Of a stretch of DNA of 15,836 nt, positions 1 to 4,904 are shown piece after piece. The stretch comes from an uncultured Oscillospiraceae bacterium. Its GTDB lineage: Bacteria > Bacillota > Clostridia > Oscillospirales > Oscillospiraceae. The notes beneath the pieces are model-generated. The model was not told the origin of the DNA. It saw only the letters and a list, made by a program, of their open reading frames with translations, and did no database searches. The DNA is taken from assembly GCA_934675115.1 (NCBI GenBank), contig CAKUPH010000049.1:1-15836 (forward strand). Direction: 5' to 3'. A program made the position numbers and the translations under genes. How positions within the stretch are numbered: position 1 is the first letter of the stretch; each line of letters begins with the position of its first letter.

Positions 1-119
1 GGAAATCTTCGTCCAGCCTCATAATTTTGCAGACTCGCAAGGCTAATTTTGAGCGCTTTTGCGGCCTCAGCCTGCGTCATGTTTTGATTTACTCTTGCAG
101 CTTTAAGGGTGATAGGCAT
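1..119 (-). CDS. XRE-family helix-turn-helix protein, N-terminal part (runs off the window)
   Basis: The minus strand opens with ATG at 119-117 and reads 39 codons before the window ends. The peptide starts MPITLKAARVNQNMTQAEAA and continues with AKALKISLASLQNYEAGRR, the classic XRE/Cro-type helix-turn-helix layout (helix 2 around the TQAEAAKAL stretch, recognition helix around SLASLQNYE). An AAAGGAGG ribosome site lies about 9 nt upstream (rc of 131-138). It is transcribed divergently from the XRE regulator starting at 266, with both promoters in a shared 146-bp gap. This layout is typical of the control region of a phage or integrative element, so a Cro- or activator-like role is likely. 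That role is inference: only the DNA-binding start is visible, and the rest of the protein could change the picture. Confidence 0.85.
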   Translation of the reverse strand, partial: MPITLKAARVNQNMTQAEAAKALKISLASLQNYEAGRRF

Positions 120-144
120 AAAACTCAGCCTCCTTTCGCCTATA

Positions 145-173
145 ACTATAACCCTTAAAGAGTAATTAGTCAA
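145..173 (-). promoter_or_regulatory. Sigma-A promoter for the leftward XRE gene
   Basis: Reading the minus strand, TTGACT (173-168) is followed by a 17-bp spacer and TATAGT (150-145). The start codon at 119 lies about 25 nt below the -10 box. The palindromic operator candidate at 151-163 fills the spacer next to the -10 box. Confidence 0.7.
151..163. promoter_or_regulatory. Operator candidate, left copy
   Basis: The 13-bp imperfect palindrome ACCCTTAAAGAGT has half sites resembling ACTCTT/AAGAGT. It abuts the -10 box of the leftward promoter. A second copy at 215-227 sits in the same place relative to the rightward promoter, which suggests that one of the two flanking HTH proteins binds both. 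Confidence 0.5.
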
Positions 174-203
174 CCCCAAAAGTGTAATAAAATATTTTTT
201 CTA

Positions 204-232
204 TTGATTTTTTTATTCTTTAAGAGTACAAT
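204..232 (+). promoter_or_regulatory. Sigma-A promoter for the rightward XRE regulator
   Basis: TTGATT (204-209), a 17-bp spacer and TACAAT (227-232) lie upstream of the gene at 266. The palindrome at 215-227 overlaps the end of the spacer and the first base of the -10 box. Confidence 0.7.
215..227. promoter_or_regulatory. Operator candidate, right copy
   Basis: ATTCTTTAAGAGT is the mirror partner of the site at 151-163. In promoter orientation the two read CTTTAAGRGT next to the -10 box. Binding here would block RNA polymerase at the -10 element. Confidence 0.5.
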
Positions 233-265
233 CGTAAGTGCGTAGTAGCAAGAGGAGGATACGAA

Positions 266-835
266 ATGAAGAATGATTTAGGAAATAAGAAAATCTTCGC
301 TGAGAATCTGCAACACTACATGGACCAACATGGTATTGATAGAAATAGGCTCTGCGCAGATTTGGATTTCAAATATACAACAGTAAGCGGATGGCTGAGC
401 GCAGAAAAGTATCCGAGAATTGACAAAATAGAAATTCTTGCTCACTACTTTGGCATTAAGAAAGCGGATTTGGTAGAAGATCATAGCAAGGCTGACAAGT
501 TGGGCCGCATATTTGTCGATGTGACAACAGCCCTAAATCTGAATATCCCGGAAATGCAAGAGGATCTCGGAGTTGACCGCAAAACCATTGAGCGCTTGAT
601 TTGTAATAAAAACACTTTCCTCCAAAAAGAATTTAAGCTTCTTGAGGAGGCCTATGGCGTTCCCGTTTCTGTTTGGGCGGGGGAGAAAACATTCGGTGCA
701 TGGTTTCATGCGTTGCTCCACAGCCGTGCTGATACGCAGGTCTACAAGCTATTTGCGCAACTGAATGCCGAAGGCCAGGCAAAAGCTATTGACATGCTGG
801 ACGATATGGTCAAATCCAGAAAGTATTGCGGATAA
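266..835 (+). CDS. XRE-family transcriptional regulator with two HTH-like regions
   Basis: The 189-aa protein is likely the repressor or master regulator of the mobile element. Residues about 8-70 form an XRE domain: the LCADLDFKYTTVSGWLSA stretch carries the helix-turn-helix, and the LAHYFGIKKADLVED ending is typical of CI/Xre repressors. Residues about 85-137 (NIPEMQEDLGVDRKTIERLI to EEAYGVPVSVW) read like a second, divergent XRE fold. No metal-protease or RecA-cleavage (LexA-type) domain is seen. The start is set by AGAGGAGG at 251-258, 8 nt before ATG. The gene is divergent from the partial HTH gene on its left. Its C-terminus may be frameshifted: after codon 183 the +1 frame continues as a coherent tail to 875 (see findings). 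Specific operator binding is inferred from the mirror palindromes upstream. Confidence 0.85.
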   Translation: MKNDLGNKKIFAENLQHYMDQHGIDRNRLCADLDFKYTTVSGWLSAEKYPRIDKIEILAHYFGIKKADLVEDHSKADKLGRIFVDVTTALNLNIPEMQEDLGVDRKTIERLICNKNTFLQKEFKLLEEAYGVPVSVWAGEKTFGAWFHALLHSRADTQVYKLFAQLNAEGQAKAIDMLDDMVKSRKYCG

Positions 836-913
836 AGAAATCCTGGCGTGGTACAAAGACGATCTGCTCGGGTGATTCATGTAGATTTTAGGAAAAAGCA
901 AGGAGGCTATACC

Positions 914-1270
914 ATGTTCTGTTTCAAATGCGGGGCGCAGATTCCAGATGAGAGCGTGTTCTGCTCAAAGTGCGGCGCCAAAGTACAGGCTTTGCCGGAG
1001 CCGACTGCGCAGACTTACACCCTGACCTTTGACCGGGCCAGCCAGGTGTACGTGGCCAACCCGCCGATCAAGGTCGTCATCGATGGCAGCATCCGCCTCT
1101 CGGTGGACAATGGAAGAACCGAGCGCGTAGATCTCGCGCCCGGCCCTCATAAAATCGAGCTGTCCGGATCCATCCGCTCCACCAAGGCGGATGTCGATCT
1201 GCAGCGCGACACCGTTATCAAAATCAGCTTCAGTCGGCTCTCCGGTAAACTGGTCGCCGAGGTAATCTGA
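914..1270 (+). CDS. Small zinc-ribbon protein with a C-terminal beta-rich domain
   Basis: The predicted protein is 118 aa. ATG 914 was chosen because AAGGAGG ends 6-7 nt upstream; a GTG at 848 in the same frame lacks such a site. Residues 3-20 hold two Cys-x2-Cys pairs (CFKCG and CSKCG), the zinc-ribbon_3 pattern common in Firmicutes cytoplasmic proteins. Residues about 35-118 look like a PEGA/DUF2846-type beta sandwich: NPPIKVVIDG, then LAPGPHKIELSGS, then alternating hydrophobic strands. There is no signal peptide or membrane segment. The function is unknown; proteins of this build are often found near mobile-element or stress genes. It lies between the XRE regulator and the integrase, so it is probably element cargo, and is followed by a hairpin at 1280-1311. 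Confidence 0.75.
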   Translation: MFCFKCGAQIPDESVFCSKCGAKVQALPEPTAQTYTLTFDRASQVYVANPPIKVVIDGSIRLSVDNGRTERVDLAPGPHKIELSGSIRSTKADVDLQRDTVIKISFSRLSGKLVAEVI

Positions 1271-1279
1271 GCATAAAAA

Positions 1280-1311
1280 ACCGCCCGGGAGCTACCACAC
1301 ACCCGGACGGT
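1280..1311. terminator. Hairpin terminator after the zinc-ribbon gene
   Basis: The stem ACCGCCCGGG (1280-1289) pairs with CCCGGACGGT (1302-1311) with one mismatch and a 12-nt loop. The A-run at 1275-1280 becomes a T-run on the minus strand, so it is a better intrinsic terminator for leftward transcription, but the hairpin should also help end the rightward transcript. Confidence 0.6.
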
Positions 1312-1395
1312 ACTGCAAAGTATTTTATCTGCAATCCACCACGAAAGAAGATAAATAACCGAATATGGCAACAACCAAAATGCGGCCAACTTTGC

Positions 1396-1441
1396 CTTTC
1401 CATTCTACCACAGGAAAAGCTGGGTTGGCAAGAATGGAAAG
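1396..1441. repeat. 11-bp perfect inverted repeat in the integrase leader
   Basis: CTTTCCATTCT (1396-1406) and AGAATGGAAAG (1431-1441) are exact inverse complements 24 bp apart. The right arm runs into the AAAGAGAGG ribosome site (1438-1446) of the integrase. It may be an RNA hairpin that partly hides that site, or a DNA operator. The whole gap 1271-1458 holds only this repeat, the terminator and a weaker repeat (TTTATCT 1324-1330 / AGATAAA 1349-1355); no convincing integrase promoter was found. Confidence 0.6.
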
Positions 1442-1458
1442 AGAGGTTTTATCAAATT

Positions 1459-2895
1459 ATGGCCACAATTGAAAAGAGAGGCGAGAGCTACCGGATCATC
1501 GTGTCCAATGGGTACGACATCAACGGCAAGCAGATCCGCGAGAAGATGACGTGGACGCCAGAGCCAGGGATGACGAAGCGGCAGATCGAGAAGGCCCTGA
1601 ACAGGGAGGCCACGCTCTTCGAGGAGCGGGTGCGGCATCAGGTGACCCAGAACGGCAACATCCGGCTGGTGGATTTTACGAAGATCTTTCTGGAGCAGTA
1701 TGCTCGGCCCAACCTGAAGAAAAGAACCGCATTCGGGTATGAGGAGAAGATGGCCGTGATCAACCAGGCTCTTGGCCATATCAAGCTGAAGGACCTGAAG
1801 CCCGGCCATATCGCCGCCTTCTATGCCAACCTGCAGGAGGAAGGCATGCGGAACCGCTGTAAGGCGATGCCGAAGGTGGACTTCGCCGCCTGGATGAAGG
1901 AGCGCAAGACCTGCAAGGCAGAACTGTCCCGGCAGACCGGCGTGTCGATCTGGTGCTTCTCTCAGCTGAAGAATGGCCGTGGGATCGCCCAAAACTGCGC
2001 CGAGCAGATCTGCGAGAAGCTGGATGTTCCCTACAACAAGCTCTTTATCCGGCAGCACGACGATACGCCGCTGAAGCCCGGTACCATCCACACCTACCAC
2101 CGCACGCTTTCCGCTGTCCTATACCGTGCAGTGAAGTGGAAGTACATCGAGAGAAATCCAGCCGAGCGGGCCGATCTACCCAGCATCGCCCACAGGAAGG
2201 CAGCTTATCTGGATGAGCCGGATGCCCGGCGGCTGCTGGAGCTGCTGCAGGATGAGCCTATCAAGTGGAGGGCGGTCATTACTTTTGATCTACTCTCCGG
2301 ACTCCGGCGCGCAGAATTTCTGGGTCTGCGATGGTGCGACGTCGATCTGGATGAGCGAATGCTCTATGTTCGCCAGACATGGAACTATATCTCTTCTGAA
2401 GGCTGCTATGTCGATACGCCAAAGAGCGCGACCAGCGAGCGGCCGCTGAGAATCTCCCGCACCGCTGTTCTTCTCCTGCTGGAGTATAAGCGCTGGCAGG
2501 ATGCCCAGCGGGAAGCCTTGGGGGATGCTTGGCGGGATAAAGACGATCGGATCTTCACCAATGATGAAGGGGCTCCGATGTTTCCGGACAGTGTTACCCA
2601 GTGGTTCACTAAATTTGTAAAAAGGACCGGCTTGCCAAAAGTAACCGTCCATTCCCTCCGGCACACTTACGCCAGCCTGATGATCGCAGATGGTACCCCT
2701 CTTGTCATTGTTTCTCATAACCTGGGCCATGCACAGACCAGCACCACCAGCAATATCTACTCCCATGTCATTGCCGCGGCCGAGGCAAAGGCAGCAGAGG
2801 CCTTTGACCGCTTCGGCGATCTGGTCGTTCCAGAAAGTGAAGACATAAGTGAAGTGAAATCACAAGAAGTAAAGAAAACGGCCGCAGGAAGTTAA
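1459..2895 (+). CDS. int: Tyrosine recombinase/integrase with an embedded HTH domain
   Basis: This 478-aa site-specific recombinase should integrate and excise the mobile element. Residues 1-63 form an arm-type DNA-binding domain. The SAM-like core-binding domain starts near 67 and is interrupted at about 139-200 by an XRE-like insert (ELSRQTGVSIWCFSQLKNGR), then resumes at 205-243 (KPGTIHTYHRTLSAVLYRAV). The catalytic domain has Arg283 (LSGLRRAEFLGL), Lys322 (TPKSATSERPL), His398 and Arg401 (HSLRHTYASL), His424 (NLGHAQ) and the nucleophile Tyr434 (NIYSHV), so all active-site residues are present. The usual length without the insert is about 380-420 aa. The ribosome site AGAGAGG lies 12 nt before ATG. 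The gene ends inside a terminator hairpin and 20 bp from tRNA-Thr, the usual integrase/attachment-site layout. Family and activity are confident; the target site is inferred. Confidence 0.95.
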   Translation: MATIEKRGESYRIIVSNGYDINGKQIREKMTWTPEPGMTKRQIEKALNREATLFEERVRHQVTQNGNIRLVDFTKIFLEQYARPNLKKRTAFGYEEKMAVINQALGHIKLKDLKPGHIAAFYANLQEEGMRNRCKAMPKVDFAAWMKERKTCKAELSRQTGVSIWCFSQLKNGRGIAQNCAEQICEKLDVPYNKLFIRQHDDTPLKPGTIHTYHRTLSAVLYRAVKWKYIERNPAERADLPSIAHRKAAYLDEPDARRLLELLQDEPIKWRAVITFDLLSGLRRAEFLGLRWCDVDLDERMLYVRQTWNYISSEGCYVDTPKSATSERPLRISRTAVLLLLEYKRWQDAQREALGDAWRDKDDRIFTNDEGAPMFPDSVTQWFTKFVKRTGLPKVTVHSLRHTYASLMIADGTPLVIVSHNLGHAQTSTTSNIYSHVIAAAEAKAAEAFDRFGDLVVPESEDISEVKSQEVKKTAAGS

Positions 2896-2911
2896 GTTTC
2901 CTGCGGCCGTT
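2877..2911. terminator. Bidirectional terminator overlapping the integrase stop codon
   Basis: A perfect 14-bp stem, AACGGCCGCAGGAA (2877-2890) with TTCCTGCGGCCGTT (2898-2911), surrounds a 7-nt loop. The integrase TAA (2893-2895) is inside the loop. It can end both the integrase transcript and the leftward tRNA-Thr transcript. T-runs are short on both sides. Confidence 0.75.
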
Positions 2912-2915
2912 CCTA

Positions 2916-2990
2916 TGGAGCTGGTGAGGGGATTTGAACCCCTGGCCTATTGATTACGAATCAATTGCGCTACCACTGCGCCACACCAGC
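2916..2990 (-). tRNA. tRNA-Thr (anticodon CGU), complete, CCA encoded
   Basis: The minus strand folds as a cloverleaf: acceptor GCTGGTG/CACCAGC, D stem GCGC/GCGC with a short 7-nt loop, anticodon stem ATTGA/TCAAT with loop TTCGTAA (anticodon CGT, DNA sense), 5-nt variable loop, T stem AGGGG/CCCCT with loop TTCAAAT, discriminator T and encoded CCA. It reads ACG threonine codons. Its 3' end faces the integrase terminator. No good promoter lies in the 126 bp upstream (2991-3116), so transcription may come from the promoter at 3207-3235 through the broken tRNA-Thr. Confidence 0.93.
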
Positions 2991-3020
2991 TTATGTGGTT
3001 TTCTGCCTGTTGAAGTTGAG

Positions 3021-3040
3021 ATAAACCCCAAATAAACCCC
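3021..3040. repeat. Direct repeat ATAAACCCC x2, candidate integrase arm sites
   Basis: ATAAACCCC occurs at 3021-3029 and 3032-3040, an 11-bp period matching one helical turn, between the intact tRNA and the broken tRNA. Tandem short repeats beside an attachment site are typical arm-type integrase sites. A 10-bp palindrome CGAAATTTCG at 3064-3073 is also in this gap. The integrase-binding role is inference. Confidence 0.4.
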
Positions 3041-3116
3041 ATTTGTGGGAAACTTCTGGCAACCGAAATTTCGTGTCTATTGTGCCCCAAGGCTTTCAGG
3101 GTTTCAGAGCAGTTTT

Positions 3117-3164
3117 GACCTCATCATTACGAATCAGCTGCTCTACCAACTGAGCCACAGCAGC
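3117..3164 (-). pseudogene. 5' half of a second tRNA-Thr(CGU), probable attachment junction
   Basis: On the minus strand 3164 to about 3117 reads GCTGCTGTGGCTCAGTTGGT and continues AGAGCAGCTGATTCGTAAT. This is a normal acceptor 5' strand, D arm and anticodon arm up to the loop TTCGTAA (anticodon CGT). After that the anticodon 3' stem is wrong (TGATG instead of the expected TCAGC), only the variable-loop-like AGGTC remains, and T arm and acceptor 3' strand are absent. It cannot fold as a tRNA. It shares the 11-mer TGATTCGTAAT with the intact tRNA-Thr next door. The simplest reading is a host tRNA gene cut by integration at the anticodon loop. Confidence 0.8.
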
Positions 3165-3206
3165 ATATGAAGTTTGGCACCCGGGCAAAGCTCAAATGCA
3201 GGAATT

Positions 3207-3235
3207 ATTTTACCATAAAGTTTCCGAGCCGTCAA
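3207..3235 (-). promoter_or_regulatory. Promoter of the broken tRNA-Thr gene
   Basis: On the minus strand TTGACG (3235-3230), a 17-bp spacer and TAAAAT (3212-3207) form a good sigma-A promoter, with the tRNA 5' end about 35-40 nt downstream of the expected start. Its -35 box lies inside the hairpin that follows the MATE gene. With the tRNA broken, the transcript would run on into the complete tRNA-Thr. Confidence 0.65.
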
Positions 3236-3274
3236 TGCCGATTTTGCGGGATGCGGCATTGGCGGCCCGGAAAC
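3220..3274. terminator. Long hairpin after the MATE gene, probable terminator
   Basis: Arms 3220-3240 and 3254-3274 are 21 nt each and match at 19 positions as inverse complements, with a 13-nt loop. It begins 12 nt past the MATE stop codon, the right place for an intrinsic terminator. No clean T-run follows (CTTTATGG), so termination may be inefficient or the element may stabilise the mRNA 3' end. Confidence 0.55.
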
Positions 3275-3286
3275 AGGCGCGTTTTT

Positions 3287-4663
3287 TCAGTTGGCGGCCA
3301 GCGTGTTTCGGCTCAGGCCCACGTGCTTGTAGTAGAGCAGCATCAGCAGGCAGCACATCGCCCAACCGGCGGGGTAGCCCAGCGCGATGGGGATGAACTG
3401 GTTGCAGACCCGGGACATGATGAACAGGTAGATCTGCCGGAATACCACGAAGGAGGACAGCATGATGATCATGGACGCCCGGCTGTTGCCCGCGCCGCGC
3501 AGGGCGCCGGAAAAGATCTGATTGACGCAGCTGAGCAGGCCGAAGGGCGTAATGCAGCGCAGCAGGAGGGAGCCGTAGCGGACCACGTCCGGGTCGCTGT
3601 TGAAGAAGGCCGCGATGCCGGGGGCAAAGATGACGGCCAGCAACGTGATGGCGGAAATGCACACGAGGGCCATGCCCACGGCGATGCGGACGCCCTTGTT
3701 GGCCCGCTCCGTCTGCCGTGCGCCAAGATTCTGTGCCACAAAGGTGGTGCAGGCGATGGACAGCGATTGGATGGGCAGGATGCGCAGCTGCTCGACCTTG
3801 GTGAACACCGTCCAGCCGGACATGCCGCTGGTGCCGAAGAAATTGATGTAGGACTGCACGAACACGTTGGAAAAGGAGGTGATGGCCATCTGAAGTCCGG
3901 CGGGCAGGCCCACCAGAATGATCTTCCGCAGCATTTCTTCATGGAGCTTCAGCTTGCGGGGATAGAGCCGGACGCAGGAGCTGCTGCGCATGAGGATGAT
4001 GACCACCAGAATGGCGGAGATGAACTGGGCGATGATGGTGGCCAGTGCCACACCCTCCACCCCCATGTGGAGCACCAGCACGAAATAGAGGTCCAGCACC
4101 GTGTTCAGCACGGCGCACACCAGCAGAAAATAGAAGGGGCGGCGGGAATCGCCCACGGCACGCAGGATGCCGGATCCCATGTTGTACACCATCAGCCCCA
4201 TAACGCCGGCAAAATAGATATAAAGGTAGGTGGACGCATCGCCCACGACCTCGGCGGGGGTGTTCATCAGGCGGAGCATGAAGGGCGTGAAGCCGATGCC
4301 GATGCCGGTGAACAGCACGCCCAGCAGCAGCGTCATCAGTGCGGCGGTGTGGACGGTGTCCTGCACCCGGCCCTCGTCCTTCGCGCCGTAGTACTGGGAG
4401 ATGACCGCGCCCGCGCCGCTGGCGAGGCCGCCGAAAAAGCCGATCAGGGTGTTCACGACCGGCCCCACGGAGCCGACGGCGGAGAAGGCCTCGCTGCTGA
4501 CGTAGTTGCCCACCACCCAGGTATCCACCATGTTGTAAAGCTGCTGAAAAATATTCCCCGCCAGCAGGGGAAGGGCAAATTCCATCATGTGGCGGAAAAT
4601 GCTGCCCTGTGTCATATCAACGTCTGTACGCCGTCCGAGCTTCGCGGCGCTTCCCTGAGCCAT
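3287..4663 (-). CDS. MATE family multidrug/Na+ efflux transporter
   Basis: The 458-aa protein is an integral membrane exporter that likely uses a Na+ or H+ gradient to expel organic cations or drugs. Length and composition fit MATE proteins (about 450 aa, 12 membrane helices in two six-helix halves). The N-terminal half has IFRHMMEFALPLLAGNIFQQ followed by LYNMVDTWVVGNYV, the signature first helix pair, then GFFGGLASGAGAVISQYYGA. The second half repeats the motif (KIILVGLPAGLQMAITSFSN, then QNLGARQTERANKGV). ATG 4663 has GAAGGA about 13 nt upstream. It is transcribed alone from its own promoter and ends at the hairpin 3220-3274. The substrate cannot be told from sequence. Confidence 0.93.
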   Translation of the reverse strand: MAQGSAAKLGRRTDVDMTQGSIFRHMMEFALPLLAGNIFQQLYNMVDTWVVGNYVSSEAFSAVGSVGPVVNTLIGFFGGLASGAGAVISQYYGAKDEGRVQDTVHTAALMTLLLGVLFTGIGIGFTPFMLRLMNTPAEVVGDASTYLYIYFAGVMGLMVYNMGSGILRAVGDSRRPFYFLLVCAVLNTVLDLYFVLVLHMGVEGVALATIIAQFISAILVVIILMRSSSCVRLYPRKLKLHEEMLRKIILVGLPAGLQMAITSFSNVFVQSYINFFGTSGMSGWTVFTKVEQLRILPIQSLSIACTTFVAQNLGARQTERANKGVRIAVGMALVCISAITLLAVIFAPGIAAFFNSDPDVVRYGSLLLRCITPFGLLSCVNQIFSGALRGAGNSRASMIIMLSSFVVFRQIYLFIMSRVCNQFIPIALGYPAGWAMCCLLMLLYYKHVGLSRNTLAAN

Positions 4664-4700
4664 ACCGGAAAATTCCTTCTTTCTTGTCAGATAATATTGG

Positions 4701-4730
4701 ATTATAGCATAAATACCGGCAATTGGGCAA
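4701..4730 (-). promoter_or_regulatory. Promoter of the MATE gene
   Basis: Minus strand TTGCCC (4730-4725), an 18-bp spacer and TATAAT (4706-4701) preceded by TG (extended -10, TGCTATAAT). The start codon is about 38 nt below the -10 box. The 4731-4845 stretch upstream holds no gene or other element I can name. Confidence 0.7.
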
Positions 4731-4845
4731 TTGCAAATATCGATGGGGCATAGCCCAGCCGAATAAGGGGGGCGGTCCCGCGGATCACGGCAAATGTATT
4801 TTAAGGAATGTCTCCGGTTGTTTGTGTTTCTTCAGTAGGAAACGC

Positions 4846-4877
4846 AAAAAGAACGGCAAAGGTACATCCTTTGCCGT
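4846..4877 (-). terminator. Terminator of the beta-helix gene
   Basis: A perfect 10-bp stem, ACGGCAAAGG (4853-4862) and CCTTTGCCGT (4868-4877), with a 5-nt loop. On the minus strand it is followed by TTCTTTTTG. It stands 27 nt past the stop codon of the beta-helix gene. Confidence 0.85.
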
Positions 4878-4904
4878 CCTTTTCAGCGCTTGATCGGGGA
4901 TTGC

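Noticed and set aside
848..913. GTG start for the zinc-ribbon protein
   Set aside because: No ribosome site near it; ATG 914 has AAGGAGG and begins exactly at the zinc ribbon. The stretch is more likely the old tail of the upstream regulator in another frame.
3021..3040. CRISPR-like or longer tandem array
   Set aside because: Only two 9-bp copies with a 2-bp gap and no spacers; better read as integrase arm sites.
3167..4753. Long open frame (+) opposite the MATE gene, 528 codons
   Set aside because: Its translation is His/Gln/Gly/Ala-rich with no domain sense, and it is fully antisense to a clear MATE transporter; GC-rich codons keep the opposite frame open.
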